A DNA stretch of 64,000 bases from Acinetobacter sp. CS-2 (GCF_016599715.1 NZ_CP067019.1:248001-312000); one strand, 5' to 3'; shown: positions 11,147 to 22,028, counted from the first letter of the stretch. Notes: generated by a model not told the origin, from the sequence alone. Program-made: numbers and translations.

Positions 11147-11770
11147 TTAAATGGCAAAGTGTTGTGGTGCATCCAGATTTTTAATGGCATTGAGAATCTG
11201 ATCGGCATGATTGCAGATAATCAGTTTGGCCCGATGCTGCGGCGGTAAAAAGCCTTCACTGACCGCATGATCCAGCTGGCTCACTAGGGCATCATAAAAG
11301 CCATTCACGTTATAGAGCATCATCGGTTTTTGATGCTGATTTAACTGTCCCCAGGTGGCAATTTCCAGAATTTCTTCAAACGTGCCCAAACCACCGGGTA
11401 AAGCGACAAAAGCACTGGCACGCTTAGCCATCATGGCCTTGCGTTCATGCATGCTTCGTACAATGTGTAATTCGGTGAGCTGATGATGCGCAATTTCATA
11501 ATCCAGCATAAATTCAGGGATCACCCCGACGGTTTCACCGCCACGCTGTCTGACGGCATCAGCCACTTGCCCCATGAGGCCTATACTTGCGCCACCATAG
11601 ACCATGCCGAAACCCAGATCAGCCAGTGCCTGAGCCAAAGCTACGGCTTTTTCCTGATAAATTGGTTTATTGCCTGAACGTGAACCACAGTAGAGTGCAA
11701 TTAAAGGTTGAGTTGTTTTGGGAGTAGGATTGTTATGTTTGGGAGTCATTTTTAATACACTGTTCATCAT
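11147..11770 (-). CDS. LOG family protein (cytokinin-riboside monophosphate phosphoribohydrolase-like)
   Basis: A Rossmann-fold protein of the LOG/TIGR00730 family, about 207 residues from the ATG at 11770. The frame is open further upstream to 11860, and an ATG at 11749 is also possible; none has a good ribosome-binding site. Diagnostic motifs are CGSRSGNKP near the N-terminus, GGASIGLMG, and PGGLGTFEE, which carries the catalytic Glu. LOG enzymes release the base from nucleoside 5'-monophosphates. In bacteria the physiological role is usually unknown. Confidence 0.85.
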   Translation of the reverse strand: MMNSVLKMTPKHNNPTPKTTQPLIALYCGSRSGNKPIYQEKAVALAQALADLGFGMVYGGASIGLMGQVADAVRQRGGETVGVIPEFMLDYEIAHHQLTELHIVRSMHERKAMMAKRASAFVALPGGLGTFEEILEIATWGQLNQHQKPMMLYNVNGFYDALVSQLDHAVSEGFLPPQHRAKLIICNHADQILNAIKNLDAPQHFAI

Positions 11771-12108
11771 TATATTTTTACCATAGCATTTTATTTTTTC
11801 AGTCTCTAGCTTAACTGTTAAATATGACAGGTCGTGATCAGCCTTATACCAACCTTGCAAAGATTTGTTGAAATTGGGTGAGCAAAAAACAGCGCAGTGA
11901 GGAAAAGAGGATGAATTTCTACTTCATCTTGCTATACTAAAAATCTGTTTTCCAACAAATGAATTAACATGGGTAGTGGTTGTCCTCACTCTGAACACTT
12001 CAATGCTTCTGAAAAAAATATACAGCATGCTGTTCATCGCATATTCAGCGATTTTAATATGAACCTTCTAAAATCAGTCCCTCATCATCCTGCACAGGAG
12101 AATATCCA

Positions 12109-13686
12109 ATGATCTTGGAATGGATGTCAGATCCATCAGCATGGATTGGACTGGCAACTTTAGTGGTTCTAGAAATTGTACTGGGTATCGACAACCTGGT
12201 TTTTATTGCCATTTTGGCGGAAAAACTGCCCCCAGAACAGCGTAATGCAGGCCGTATCGTCGGCTTGATTATGGCTTTGTGTATGCGGTTGATTTTACTG
12301 GCTTCCATTGCCTGGGTGGTGACCTTGACCCAGCCACTGTTCCATGTTCTGGATCATCCTTTTTCCGGCCGTGACCTGATTCTGCTGTTTGGTGGCATAT
12401 TCCTGCTGTTTAAAGGCACCATGGAATTACATGAGCGTATAGAAGGTGCTCAACCGCAGAAAGAAGAAAACCCGGTGCATGCCGCATTCTGGATGGTGAT
12501 CGTTCAGATTGTGGTACTGGATGCCGTATTCTCTCTGGATAGCGTGATTACCGCAGTCGGCATGGTCAAAGACCTGTCGGTGATGATGATTGCGGTGGTG
12601 ATTGCAGTCGGCATCATGCTGTGGGCATCTAAACCACTAATGACCTTTGTCAACAGACATCCGACCGTGGTGATTCTGTGCCTCGGCTTCCTGATGATGA
12701 TCGGCTTTTCACTGATTGTTGAAGGCTTCGGTTTCCATATTCCTAAAGGCTATTTATACGCGGCGATTGGTTTCTCTGTGGTGGTGGAATTTATCAACCA
12801 GACTATGCGCCGTAATCAGGAGCGCATGGTGACCACGACGGACCTGCGTTACCGTACTGCTTCTGCCGTGATGCGTATGCTCGGGGGTAAAAGTGAATCG
12901 CAAAACAATGAAGCCGAAGATGTGCTGGCGACACGTGCCTTTGCCGATGAAGTCTTTAATGAAGAGAACGGGGTTTACCATAGTGTGCTGGTGCAAGGTG
13001 TGCTGGGGCTGTCGGAACGGCCTGTGAAATCGGTGATGACACCGCGTCCGGAACTGGAATGGATTGATCTGGATGAAGATGAAGCCTCCATTAAAGAACA
13101 GTTATTAAGCATGACCCATTCACGTTTGATTGTGGCACATGGTGAACTGGACAATATTGCCGGTATAGTGCTGACCCATAAAGTCATGAACGACTACATC
13201 GAAACTGGAAAACTGAATTTTGAAGCGCATTTACGCGAGCCGGTGATTGTGCATGAAAATGCTCAGGTGTTGATGGTAATGGAACAGTTGCGTCAGGCAC
13301 CGCTGCAAATGGCAATTGTATTGAATGAATACGGTTCGATTGAAGGGCTTGCTACCCCGATTGATGTGCTTGAAGCGATTGCCGGTGAATTCCCGGATGA
13401 AGATGAATTTGAAACAGCTGCAGAAAGTCTGGAAGACGGGACTTTAATCCTTGAAGGTTCTACCGATATTCGTCATGTTTCCTTGTTGTTAAACCGTGAT
13501 CTGGTAGATGAGTCTGAACAGTATTCAACCTTGTCCGGTTATATCCTGTTCCATCTGGGGCGTTTGCCGGAAAGTGGTGCCAAATTGCAGGCAGATAAAC
13601 ATATTTTTGAAGTGGTGACGATGAATGGCCATAAAATTGATAAGGTTCATATCATCCCGCTCAATCAAAATCAGACGGAAGATTAA
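12109..13686 (+). CDS. TerC-CBS-CorC membrane protein (YegH/YoaE type)
   Basis: A 525-residue three-part protein. The TerC domain (about residues 5-235, seven membrane segments) contains GIDNLVFI and [15 protein letters not shown], the two acidic motifs of the family. A CBS pair follows (about 290-415; [17 protein letters not shown]...). A CorC/HlyC-type C-terminal domain (about 435-525) closes it. TerC-family proteins are linked to manganese/metal handling during protein secretion and to tellurite resistance; CBS-CorC parts are typical of divalent-cation efflux systems. A metal-related role is therefore inferred. Confidence 0.9.
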   Translation: MILEWMSDPSAWIGLATLVVLEIVLGIDNLVFIAILAEKLPPEQRNAGRIVGLIMALCMRLILLASIAWVVTLTQPLFHVLDHPFSGRDLILLFGGIFLLFKGTMELHERIEGAQPQKEENPVHAAFWMVIVQIVVLDAVFSLDSVITAVGMVKDLSVMMIAVVIAVGIMLWASKPLMTFVNRHPTVVILCLGFLMMIGFSLIVEGFGFHIPKGYLYAAIGFSVVVEFINQTMRRNQERMVTTTDLRYRTASAVMRMLGGKSESQNNEAEDVLATRAFADEVFNEENGVYHSVLVQGVLGLSERPVKSVMTPRPELEWIDLDEDEASIKEQLLSMTHSRLIVAHGELDNIAGIVLTHKVMNDYIETGKLNFEAHLREPVIVHENAQVLMVMEQLRQAPLQMAIVLNEYGSIEGLATPIDVLEAIAGEFPDEDEFETAAESLEDGTLILEGSTDIRHVSLLLNRDLVDESEQYSTLSGYILFHLGRLPESGAKLQADKHIFEVVTMNGHKIDKVHIIPLNQNQTED

Positions 13687-13726
13687 TTTCACCTGCACAG
13701 CTGATCTTTATCGATGTTGAATTAAA

Positions 13727-13750
13727 ATAGCCCGCATTGTCGGGCTATTT
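13727..13750 (+). terminator. terminator after the TerC/CBS gene
   Basis: AATAGCCCG-cattgt-CGGGCTATT perfect hairpin. The T tail is short. Confidence 0.6.
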
Positions 13751-13757
13751 GATTATG

Positions 13758-14025
13758 AGGGTCTGTTGACATTTCATAAATGGCTTGCGTTGTAGGCTAA
13801 AATTGATCAGACAAGGAATGAAATGCAAAGAATGGTGGTTCCATTTTTAAATTTCATAACGAAGTCTGGGATAATTTTAGCCACAACCCTTCGGGACTAG
13901 AGTATTTTTTGACGCTACGTCGTTGTGAACTACGCATTTAGAATGACTAAATTTTGTAGTTCACGCCTTGTATCCTCTAAAAAATATTCGTAGTCGCAAA
14001 CATAGACGAAGTGTTAACAGACCCT
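13758..14025. mobile_element. MITE-like palindromic element (about 268 bp)
   Basis: Bounded by near-perfect terminal inverted repeats, AGGGTCTGTTGACA on the left and TGTTAACAGACCCT on the right. Inside, GTTGTAGGCTAAAATTGATC (about 13790) is answered by the near-complement around 13875-13895, giving a long imperfect hairpin. A second perfect one is GTGAACTAC / GTAGTTCAC (about 13925 and 13965). There is no ORF. The structure (terminal repeats, no gene, strong internal folding) fits a non-autonomous MITE. No clear target duplication is seen. It ends 21 bases before the next start codon. Confidence 0.65.
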
Positions 14026-14046
14026 AATCTAAGTTGGAAAAAATTG

Positions 14047-14514
14047 ATGTCAGAAACAGAATGTCCATGTGGTCGAGGTGATTACGCCAGCTGTTGCCAG
14101 CCTTTACATTTGGGTCAGGCCAAAGCACACACTGCAGAGCAATTGATGCGTTCGCGTTATAGTGCCTTTGCCAAACAGGAAATTGACTATATTGTGAAAA
14201 CCACGGCCTTAGGCCAACAACAAGCGCTGGATGTGGCAGCCATTGCCGAATGGAGCAAGGCCAATCAGTGGCTCAAGCTGGAAGTGGTTCAAGCCCAGGA
14301 AAAACTGGACAAGCACCATGCCCAGGTTGAATTTAAGGCACATTATCATGATAGTCAGCAAGCACAGGTTCATCATGAAATTTCCCATTTTGTGAAACAT
14401 GAAGGGGCCTGGTATTTCCTTGATCCGACCACAAATATGCAAATCACCATGAAACAGCCGTGTATTTGCGGTTCAGGGAAAAAATTTAAGCAATGTTGTG
14501 CGCAATTTTTGTAA
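14047..14514 (+). CDS. YchJ family protein with two SEC-C motifs
   Basis: A 155-residue protein from the ATG at 14047. An upstream in-frame start at 14011 lies in the MITE-like repeat and is unlikely. It has an N-terminal SEC-C zinc motif (CPCGRGDYASCC), a central NTF2-like YchJ middle domain, and a second SEC-C motif at the very end (CICGSGKKFKQCC). The family is widespread and its function is not established. The MITE-like element directly upstream has probably replaced its native leader. Confidence 0.88.
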   Translation: MSETECPCGRGDYASCCQPLHLGQAKAHTAEQLMRSRYSAFAKQEIDYIVKTTALGQQQALDVAAIAEWSKANQWLKLEVVQAQEKLDKHHAQVEFKAHYHDSQQAQVHHEISHFVKHEGAWYFLDPTTNMQITMKQPCICGSGKKFKQCCAQFL

Positions 14515-14574
14515 TTTTCATCTGAATTTGCCTTAGAATAGCGCGCATCGATAACCCTCAGTGGAAGCAGGGCA

Positions 14575-15219
14575 ATGTTGCTATTGGTCATTTATATTAT
14601 CGCAATTACGGCTGAAGCCATGACAGGGGCACTGTCGGCAGGTCGGCGCAGTATGGACTGGTTCGGGGTAACGCTGATTGCCTGTGTGACTGCACTGGGT
14701 GGTGGCTCGGTTCGCGATGTACTGCTTGGGCACTATCCTTTGACCTGGGTGAAGCATCCGGAATATCTGGTGTTGACCTGCTGCGCAGCCTTTGTCACTA
14801 TCCTGATTGCCAAATGGATGCGCCATTTACGTTCCATCTTCCTGATTCTCGATGCTCTGGGTTTAATCGGTTTTACTATTATTGGCTGCCAGATTGCCTT
14901 GCAGATGGGGCATGGTTTTGTGGTTTCCGCAGTTGCCGGTGTGTTGACTGGAGTTTCCGGCGGTATTCTGCGCGATATTTTGTGTAATGATGTACCCTTG
15001 GTATTCCGCCGTGAATTGTATGCCAGTATTTCTTTTGTTTCCGTGATCTGTTACTGGATTTGTCAGGATATCGGTTTCTCTCTGGAAATCACTGTCATTT
15101 CCACCTTAATCTTCGGTTTCTCTTTACGCTGCATCGCTATCTATTTTGGTCTGGAAATGCCGAAATTTATTTATAAAGATGACGATGACCAGTCCGCATC
15201 CTCCAAAGATGCTTCCTAG
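14575..15219 (+). CDS. TRIC-type (UPF0126/YadS) cation channel-like membrane protein
   Basis: A 214-residue protein with about seven membrane segments made of two homologous halves. Each carries the family signature: GGGSVRDVLLG in the first and GVSGGILRDILCNDVPLVFR in the second. Bacterial homologues of trimeric intracellular cation channels conduct monovalent cations; some related proteins have been tied to glycine uptake. The actual substrate here is unknown. Its C-terminal tail is acidic (KDDDDQSASSKD). Confidence 0.85.
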   Translation: MLLLVIYIIAITAEAMTGALSAGRRSMDWFGVTLIACVTALGGGSVRDVLLGHYPLTWVKHPEYLVLTCCAAFVTILIAKWMRHLRSIFLILDALGLIGFTIIGCQIALQMGHGFVVSAVAGVLTGVSGGILRDILCNDVPLVFRRELYASISFVSVICYWICQDIGFSLEITVISTLIFGFSLRCIAIYFGLEMPKFIYKDDDDQSASSKDAS

Positions 15220-15297
15220 AATATTGCCTTAATATGATGAATGACTGACGAAATGAGCGGTCATCATCTGCAAATTGGCGTATAAAAATTAATACAA

Positions 15298-16398
15298 TAG
15301 GACTTACGCATTGACGGATTCAAAAAAGTATTAAAATACTTTATAAAGTATCTGTGATCAGACGAATTAAACATGCTTCTACAGCAACTTGTACATTACC
15401 CATTTATATGGGCTTTCTCATGACAGAACCGAACTCTATTAGCTGCACACAACTTGCCGAGACTTATAATATCTCGCATGATAGTGTAAATCGCTTTCTA
15501 GAGCGTGAAGACTACACACCTCACGACCTATATCAAGAATCAATTCAACATATTGATAATAATAAACTTATAGTCAGTATTGATGATACTGTTTTAGATA
15601 AACCATATAGTCAACATATGGACTTGGTTAGCTATTTTTGGTCAGGCAAACACCACCGATCCGTCAAGGGTATTAATCTCATTACCTTGTATGCGACAGA
15701 TCGAAATGGTCAAAATATTCCAATTAATTTCCGAATTTATGACAAATCTGAAAGTAAAACCAAGAATGATTACTTTATGGATATGTTAAGTGAAGTACTC
15801 AGTTGGGGTGCAAAGATTCAATTTATTACAGGTGATAGTTGGTATTCATCGACTGGAAATCTAAAAACCATAAGAAAATATGGTATTCGATTTATGTTTG
15901 GTATCGACTGTAACCGTAAGGTTTCCCCAGAAAAAGGACAATGGTTTCAACTGCGCTTATTGCCAGATTTCCATCAGGGTCAAGTGATCTGGCTCAAAGA
16001 TTTTGGCTTTGTACAATTATTTAAGACTCAGTTAAAAGAACAGCAGAGGTTTTATATTGTGCATCAAGATGAAGATGATTTATTGTCCTTTGAAGGTTTT
16101 CATGAATTACATTCAAGTCATTGGAAAATAGAGCAATATCACCGGGTGATTAAACAGGTTTGTCATATTGAAAAGTTTCAAGTAAGACGATCTAAACTGA
16201 TTTTGAATCATATTTTTTCAGCCTTGATGGCCTACGTTGAGATACAAAAGAACCAGTTTGAGCGGATCTTTGAAAATATATATCGTTGGCAGAAGAAATT
16301 ATTTAGACCAATTATCAAAAACTTCATTGATGACTTTATTCTCGATAAAAATCATCTGCTACCACAGAGAATCTATAAGTAATAGTGCGTAAGTCCTA
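15298..16398 (+). mobile_element. ISAba11-like insertion sequence (1101 bp)
   Basis: Terminal inverted repeats TAGGACTTACGCA (15298) and TGCGTAAGTCCTA (ending 16398) enclose one transposase gene. The flanks repeat TACAA (15293-15297 and 16399-16403), a 5 bp target duplication. Length 1101 bp, 13 bp ends and 5 bp duplication all match what is known of ISAba11. It sits between the TRIC-type gene and an MFS gene and breaks neither. Intact duplication suggests a simple insertion. Confidence 0.88.
15354..16382 (+). CDS. tnp: ISAba11-family DDE transposase
   Basis: A 342-residue transposase that fills the ISAba11-like element. An N-terminal helix-turn-helix region (QLAETYNISHDSVNRFL, about residues 34-50) precedes a DDE-type catalytic core. 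Candidate acidic residues are SIDDTVLDKP (about 76-85), ITGDSWYSS (about 158-166) and the late SSHWKIEQYHR glutamate (about 260). The frame is intact from end to end, so the element could be active. An alternative start is the internal MGFLMTEPN. Confidence 0.85.
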   Translation: MIRRIKHASTATCTLPIYMGFLMTEPNSISCTQLAETYNISHDSVNRFLEREDYTPHDLYQESIQHIDNNKLIVSIDDTVLDKPYSQHMDLVSYFWSGKHHRSVKGINLITLYATDRNGQNIPINFRIYDKSESKTKNDYFMDMLSEVLSWGAKIQFITGDSWYSSTGNLKTIRKYGIRFMFGIDCNRKVSPEKGQWFQLRLLPDFHQGQVIWLKDFGFVQLFKTQLKEQQRFYIVHQDEDDLLSFEGFHELHSSHWKIEQYHRVIKQVCHIEKFQVRRSKLILNHIFSALMAYVEIQKNQFERIFENIYRWQKKLFRPIIKNFIDDFILDKNHLLPQRIYK

Positions 16399-16460
16399 TA
16401 CAATTATAAATCCTGTTGGGAAAGCAGCATGCATTCTTTCACCAAATCAGAGCTCTTGTT

Positions 16461-17780
16461 ATGGATTTAGTCTCACGTATACAACGTTTACCGATTGGTA
16501 AATTTCACTATACCTTGCTATGGGTGATTGGTCTGGGCTGGATGTTTGATGCCATGGATACCGGATTGATTTCCTTTATTCTGGCCAAAATGGCGGAAGA
16601 CTGGGCCATGACGCCGGATGATAAAAGCTGGGTGGTTTCCATTGGTTTTATTGGAATGGCCATTGGTGCAGTGTGTTCGGGAGCCCTTGCCGATCGTTGG
16701 GGGCGTAAAACGGTTTTTGCCTCAACTTTAGTGATTTATAGTCTGGCAACCGCTGCCTGTGCTTTTGCACCGAACCTGACTTGGTTGCTGGTGTTCCGTT
16801 TCATTGTAGGGCTTGGACTGGGTGGTCAGCTACCGGTGGCCGTGACGCTGGTGAGTGAATATATTCCTGCCCATGTCCGTGGCCGCTTTATTGTGCTGCT
16901 GGAAAGTTTCTGGGGTTTGGGGTGGTTGGTGGCAGCATTGGTTTCGCGGTTTGTGATTCCCGATTTTGGCTGGCATGCTGCTTTTCTGATTGGGGGTATT
17001 CCTGCGCTGTATGCGATTGTGATCTGGAAAATGGTGCCAGAATCAGTGCCTTACTTAATTAATCGGGGTCGACATAAAGAAGCGCATGCTTTGGTGAAAA
17101 AAATTGAAGCGCAATGTGGCGTGGAAGTGATTGAAATTTTTGAAGTCAAACCGGTGGCCGAAAAGCATGACATTAGCTTCTCTCAACTCTGGTCCGGCAT
17201 TTTTGCCCGCCGTACCCTGATGCTATGGCTGATCTGGTTTGGTATTGTATTTTCCTACTACGGTATTTTTACCTGGCTGCCAAGTTTACTGGTCAAAGAA
17301 GGCTATACCATTGTGAAGTCTTTTGAGTATGTACTAGTGATGATTCTGGCCCAGTTGCCGGGTTATATTGCCGCGGCATGGCTGGTGGAAAAACTGGGAC
17401 GTAAGGCAACATTGGCGGGTTTTATTGCCATGTGTGCAGTCTCTGCCTACTTCTTTGGTCAATCCGACAATGTGACCCAGATTGTGGTATGGGGCTGTTT
17501 GATGTCCTTCTTTAACTTGGGCGCCTGGGGTGTTTTATACACTTATACCCCAGAACAGTATCCAGCCAATATCCGTGCCTTTGGTTCGGGCTGGGCCGGA
17601 GCGATTGGCCGTATTGGTGGTATTTTCGCGCCATTTGCTGTCACCCATATAATGGTGCTCGACCATGGTTTCAGCTATGTCTTTATGATGTTTACCGCCG
17701 TTTTAATTGCCGTGGCACTGATTATCCTGCTGCTGGGTGAAGAAACCAAAGGTAAAACTTTAGAGTCGATTGGTTTATAA
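16461..17780 (+). CDS. MFS metabolite:H+ symporter
   Basis: A 439-residue 12-segment major facilitator from the ATG at 16461; an upstream in-frame TTG at 16416 adds 15 residues. MFDAMDTGLISFIL in segment 1, LADRWGRKTVF (motif A) and VSEYIPAHVRGRFIVLLESFWGLGW point to the sugar/metabolite symporter side of the superfamily, similar in layout to NiaP-type and aromatic-acid carriers. The substrate cannot be assigned. The ISAba11-like element ends about 60 bases upstream and may affect expression. Confidence 0.85.
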   Translation: MDLVSRIQRLPIGKFHYTLLWVIGLGWMFDAMDTGLISFILAKMAEDWAMTPDDKSWVVSIGFIGMAIGAVCSGALADRWGRKTVFASTLVIYSLATAACAFAPNLTWLLVFRFIVGLGLGGQLPVAVTLVSEYIPAHVRGRFIVLLESFWGLGWLVAALVSRFVIPDFGWHAAFLIGGIPALYAIVIWKMVPESVPYLINRGRHKEAHALVKKIEAQCGVEVIEIFEVKPVAEKHDISFSQLWSGIFARRTLMLWLIWFGIVFSYYGIFTWLPSLLVKEGYTIVKSFEYVLVMILAQLPGYIAAAWLVEKLGRKATLAGFIAMCAVSAYFFGQSDNVTQIVVWGCLMSFFNLGAWGVLYTYTPEQYPANIRAFGSGWAGAIGRIGGIFAPFAVTHIMVLDHGFSYVFMMFTAVLIAVALIILLLGEETKGKTLESIGL

Positions 17781-17944
17781 AATTGCTGATTTTTGGGTTG
17801 ATTGGCCCTTATAAAATGGATATTTTTAGTCCATAAGACACAATTTGTCGCAGAGTGTGGGTTACTGCCCTTGTGTAGTCCGCAGCTGCGACATAGCATA
17901 ACAACGTAGATACAAAAACGAATTATTTAGGATTTCACGCTTTT

Positions 17945-20164
17945 ATGACCAGCCTTGTGCATCATGCGACAGAAAATCGTTCCGTAGCCGAATTTACTGA
18001 ACAAGCTTACCTTAACTATGCCATGTACGTGATTATGGATCGTGCATTGCCGCATATCAGTGACGGTTTAAAACCAGTACAGCGCCGTATTGTCTTCGCC
18101 ATGAGTGAATTGGGCTTAAAGCATAGCGGCAAACCGAAAAAATCGGCTCGTACCGTGGGTGATGTACTGGGTAAATACCATCCGCATGGTGATTCTGCCT
18201 GTTATGAAGCGATGGTACTGATGGCACAGCCATTCAGTTACCGTTATCCTTTTATTGAAGGTCAAGGTAACTGGGGTTCACCCGATGATCCGAAATCCTT
18301 CGCGGCCATGCGTTATACTGAAGCCAAACTTTCGCTTTATAGTGAAGTGTTACTGTCTGAGCTGGGGCAGGGTACCTGTGATTGGCAGGACAACTTCGAT
18401 GGTTCAATGAAAGAGCCGGTGAATTTGCCAGCGCGTGTACCGAACATCTTATTGAACGGAACCACAGGCATTGCTGTGGGGATGGCGACCGATATTCCAC
18501 CGCATAACTTGCGTGAAGTGATTAAAGGCACCATCGCGCTGATTCGTAATCCAAATTTAAGCGATGAAAAAGTGGCGGAATATATTCCGGCACCCGATTT
18601 ACCGACCAAAGCCGAAATTATCACTGCACCTGAAGAACTGCTCAAACTGCAAACCACAGGACGTGGCAGTTACCGTATGCGTGCGGTTTATAAAATAGAA
18701 AAAAATGAAATCGTGATTACCGACTTACCGTATCAGGTGTCGGGTTCTAAAGTGATTACCCAGATTGCCGATCAGATGCAGGCGAAAAAATTGCCTTTGG
18801 TTAGTGACCTGCGTGACGAATCGGATCATCAAAATCCGACCCGTCTGGTGATTGTATTACGTTCTAACCGGATTGATGCCGAAGCAGTGATGAGTCACTT
18901 ATTCGCAACGACCGATCTGGAATCCAGCTATCGCGTCAACATGAACATGATTGGTGCCGATGGCCGTCCGCAAGTGAAATCGATTCGCCGCATTTTGCTG
19001 GAATGGATCGAAATCCGTAAAAATACGGTAACGCGTCGCCTGCAATACCATTTAAATAAAATTGAAAAGCGTCTGCATATCCTGGTCGGCTTGATTATTG
19101 CCTACTTAAATATTGATGAAGTAATTCGGATTATTCGTGAGGAAGATCAGCCCAAACCGGTGCTGATGTCTCATTTCAATATTGATGAAATTCAGGCTGA
19201 AGCCATTTTAGAACTCAAGTTACGTCATTTGGCCAGACTTGAAGAAATGGAAATGCGCCGCGAACAGGAAGAACTGGAAGCGCGTGCGGCTATTATCCGC
19301 GAGCAGCTGGCCAATCCTGAATCTTTAAAAGCATTGATTATTAATGAACTTAAAGAAGATGCGAAAAAGTTTGGTGATGACCGCCGTTCGCCTATTGTAC
19401 GCCGCGCCGAAGCATTGGCCATTAATGAACAGGACATGTTGCCAGCCGATCCTGTGACTGTGGTGTTGTCTGAGGCGGGCTGGATCCGTTCAGCTAAAGG
19501 CCATGAGGTCGATGCCGAAAATCTGAATTTCCGGGCCGGTGACCAATATTTAAGCCATGCCCAAGGTAAATCCAATCAACGGGTCTATGTACTGGACGAT
19601 ACCGGTCGTAGTTATGCACTGGCTATTAACACTTTACCTTCGGCACGTGGTTTGGGTGAACCTTTAAGTTCTAAACTTGCACCCGCCAGCGGTGTAGGTT
19701 TCATTCAGGTGTTTATTGCCGAGGATGAAGCTGAAATTTTGGCCTTGAGTTCCAAAGGTTATGGCTTTAAAACCCAGGCGAAACAACTGGATACCAATGC
19801 CAAGGCAGGGAAGTCCTTTCTGACTGTGCCTGAAGATGGCAAAGCGATGCCACTGCAAGCAATAGAACAGGCGACTCATGTGGCCTTACTCAGTTCAGCA
19901 GGCCGTATGCTGGTTGTCGATTTGTCAGAATTACCAAGCCTGAACAAAGGTAAAGGTAATAAATTGATACAACTCGAGGCGAAAGATCAAATTGTATCTA
20001 TGACAATGTTGAATTTAGATGAAATAATTCAAGTAGTTGCTGGACAGCAACAATTAAAATTAAAAGGTGATGATCTTCAAAAGTATATCGGTAAGCGAGG
20101 CACTAAAGGTCAACTCTTACCACGAGGATATCAAAAAGCAAATAGACTGTTCATTCAAAGATAA
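17945..20164 (+). CDS. parC: DNA topoisomerase IV subunit A
   Basis: A full-length 739-residue ParC. The catalytic Arg-Tyr pair is R123-Y124 ([11 protein letters not shown]). The quinolone-resistance region reads [14 protein letters not shown] with Ser84 and Glu88, the wild-type residues at the positions that change in resistant Acinetobacter. The C-terminal beta-pinwheel lies at about 500-735. With ParE, elsewhere in the genome, it decatenates chromosomes. Start at ATG 17945. Confidence 0.97.
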   Translation: MTSLVHHATENRSVAEFTEQAYLNYAMYVIMDRALPHISDGLKPVQRRIVFAMSELGLKHSGKPKKSARTVGDVLGKYHPHGDSACYEAMVLMAQPFSYRYPFIEGQGNWGSPDDPKSFAAMRYTEAKLSLYSEVLLSELGQGTCDWQDNFDGSMKEPVNLPARVPNILLNGTTGIAVGMATDIPPHNLREVIKGTIALIRNPNLSDEKVAEYIPAPDLPTKAEIITAPEELLKLQTTGRGSYRMRAVYKIEKNEIVITDLPYQVSGSKVITQIADQMQAKKLPLVSDLRDESDHQNPTRLVIVLRSNRIDAEAVMSHLFATTDLESSYRVNMNMIGADGRPQVKSIRRILLEWIEIRKNTVTRRLQYHLNKIEKRLHILVGLIIAYLNIDEVIRIIREEDQPKPVLMSHFNIDEIQAEAILELKLRHLARLEEMEMRREQEELEARAAIIREQLANPESLKALIINELKEDAKKFGDDRRSPIVRRAEALAINEQDMLPADPVTVVLSEAGWIRSAKGHEVDAENLNFRAGDQYLSHAQGKSNQRVYVLDDTGRSYALAINTLPSARGLGEPLSSKLAPASGVGFIQVFIAEDEAEILALSSKGYGFKTQAKQLDTNAKAGKSFLTVPEDGKAMPLQAIEQATHVALLSSAGRMLVVDLSELPSLNKGKGNKLIQLEAKDQIVSMTMLNLDEIIQVVAGQQQLKLKGDDLQKYIGKRGTKGQLLPRGYQKANRLFIQR

Positions 20165-20312
20165 AACTAGCATCCCAGATATGAAATAGGCTATATATGG
20201 TGTAATTCGTGCAAATGGATGCTTTGTTGAACAATACAAAAGGAAAAAACCAGGTTCAGCAAAGAAAAAAATAGTTTAAAAACTAAGGATTAAGATTGGA
20301 GTGAGAGGCATT

Positions 20313-21989
20313 ATGGAAAAGATTTGGTTCGCTGAATACCAAAAGACAGGGATTCCAGAAACTGTAGAATTACCGGCTGAAAATACCTCATTGGTTGATG
20401 TGTTTGAGCGCAACTTCCAAAAATTTGGCTCACGTGACGCCTTTATTTTTATGGATAAAGTTCTCTCTTTTAGTGAGCTGGAAGAAGCAAGCCGTAAATT
20501 TGCAACATATTTACAAAGTTTAGGATTGGCAAAGGGTACACGTGTGGCGGTGATGATGCCAAACGTACTTCAATATCCTGTTGTCGCATTGGGGATTTTC
20601 CGCGCAGGTTTAGTGCTTGTAAACGTTAACCCGCTTTATACTTCTCGTGAACTTGAGCATCAGTTAAATGACTCCGGTTCTGAAGTGCTGGTCATTATTG
20701 AAAACTTTGCAACGGTTTACCAAGCGATTATTGGTAAAACTCCTGTGAAGCATGTGGTAGTGGCTTCTGTGGGTGATATGTTGGGGGCCTTAAAAGGTAC
20801 ATTGGTCAACTTTGTTTTACGCTCTGTACGCAAGCAAATCCCGGCTTGGAATATTCCAGGACATATCCGTTTTAACGCAGCAATGTCAAAGGTAAATCCA
20901 AGCAATTATAAGCGTCCAAACCTGACTTTAAGTGATACAGCCGTACTTCAATATACGGGTGGTACCACGGGTGTTTCTAAAGGTGCTGAACTGACTCATC
21001 GTAACCTAGTTGCGAACATGTTACAGTGCGACGGTATTTTCCAGAGTAAATTTGGTGCTCAAGATGGGCAACCGGATGACCGTATTTTCTGTGCTTTACC
21101 ACTTTATCACATCTTTGCATTCATGGTTTGTGCGCTGTATGGCATGTATAAAGGTCAGGCCAACGTGCTTATTCCAAACCCGCGTGACCTACCTGCGGTA
21201 ATGAAAGAATTGCGTAAATACCAGCCATCATTTTTCCCGGCAGTGAATACCTTGTTTAATGCATTGGTGAACAATGAAGAATTTAAACAGCTTGATCATA
21301 GCAAACTGAAAATGGCTATGGGTGGTGGTATGGCGGTATTACCTTCTACTGCTGAAGCATGGAAGAGAGTTACCGGTACCAATATCATTGAAGGTTACGG
21401 TTTATCTGAAACTTCACCGGTTGCAACAGCCAATCCACCGCAATCCACTGAATTTAGCGGTACCATTGGTATTCCATTACCACTGACTGAAGTTGCAATT
21501 TTGGATGATGACGGCAATGAAGTGCCGCTTGGCGAACAGGGCGAAATCTCGATTCGTGGTCCACAAGTCATGAAAGGCTATTGGAACCGTCCAGATGAAA
21601 CTGAAAAAGTGATGACCAACGGTTTCTTCCGTACCGGTGATATTGGGATCATGGATGCTCGTGGTTATATCAAGATTGTCGATCGCAAGAAAGACATGAT
21701 TCTGGTGTCGGGCTTCAACGTTTATCCTTCAGAAATTGAAGAAGTAATTTCTACGCATCCTAAAGTATTGGAAGTTGCTGCGATTGGTGTGCCGGATGAA
21801 AAATCAGGTGAAGTGCCTAAACTATTTGTGGTGAAGAAAGATCCGTCACTCACCACAGAAGAAGTGCTTGCTTTCGCTAAAGAGAACTTAACAGGCTACA
21901 AACGCCCACGTTATGTTGAATTTATAGATGAATTACCAAAGTCCAACGTAGGTAAAATCTTACGTAAAGACTTGCGTAAAACTGCATAA
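20313..21989 (+). CDS. fadD: long-chain fatty acid-CoA ligase
   Basis: A 558-residue AMP-forming acyl-CoA synthetase. ATG 20313 is preferred over GTG 20301 because GAGAGG sits just upstream of it. Signature motifs are the P-loop YTGGTTGVSKGAELTHRN, GYGLSETSP, FRTGDIGIMD and the C-terminal KSNVGKILRKDLR with the catalytic Lys. It activates fatty acids for beta-oxidation or lipid synthesis. Length and sequence fit FadD rather than a short-chain acyl ligase. Confidence 0.93.
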   Translation: MEKIWFAEYQKTGIPETVELPAENTSLVDVFERNFQKFGSRDAFIFMDKVLSFSELEEASRKFATYLQSLGLAKGTRVAVMMPNVLQYPVVALGIFRAGLVLVNVNPLYTSRELEHQLNDSGSEVLVIIENFATVYQAIIGKTPVKHVVVASVGDMLGALKGTLVNFVLRSVRKQIPAWNIPGHIRFNAAMSKVNPSNYKRPNLTLSDTAVLQYTGGTTGVSKGAELTHRNLVANMLQCDGIFQSKFGAQDGQPDDRIFCALPLYHIFAFMVCALYGMYKGQANVLIPNPRDLPAVMKELRKYQPSFFPAVNTLFNALVNNEEFKQLDHSKLKMAMGGGMAVLPSTAEAWKRVTGTNIIEGYGLSETSPVATANPPQSTEFSGTIGIPLPLTEVAILDDDGNEVPLGEQGEISIRGPQVMKGYWNRPDETEKVMTNGFFRTGDIGIMDARGYIKIVDRKKDMILVSGFNVYPSEIEEVISTHPKVLEVAAIGVPDEKSGEVPKLFVVKKDPSLTTEEVLAFAKENLTGYKRPRYVEFIDELPKSNVGKILRKDLRKTA

Positions 21990-21999
21990 ATGCTGCAAT

Positions 22000-22028
22000 A
22001 AAAAAGCGCCGATCACGGCGCTTTTTTA
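22000..22028 (+). terminator. terminator between fadD and the minus-strand membrane gene
   Basis: AAAAAAGCGCCG-atca-CGGCGCTTTTTT: perfect stem with A run before and T run after, so it can act on both strands for the convergent genes. Confidence 0.9.
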
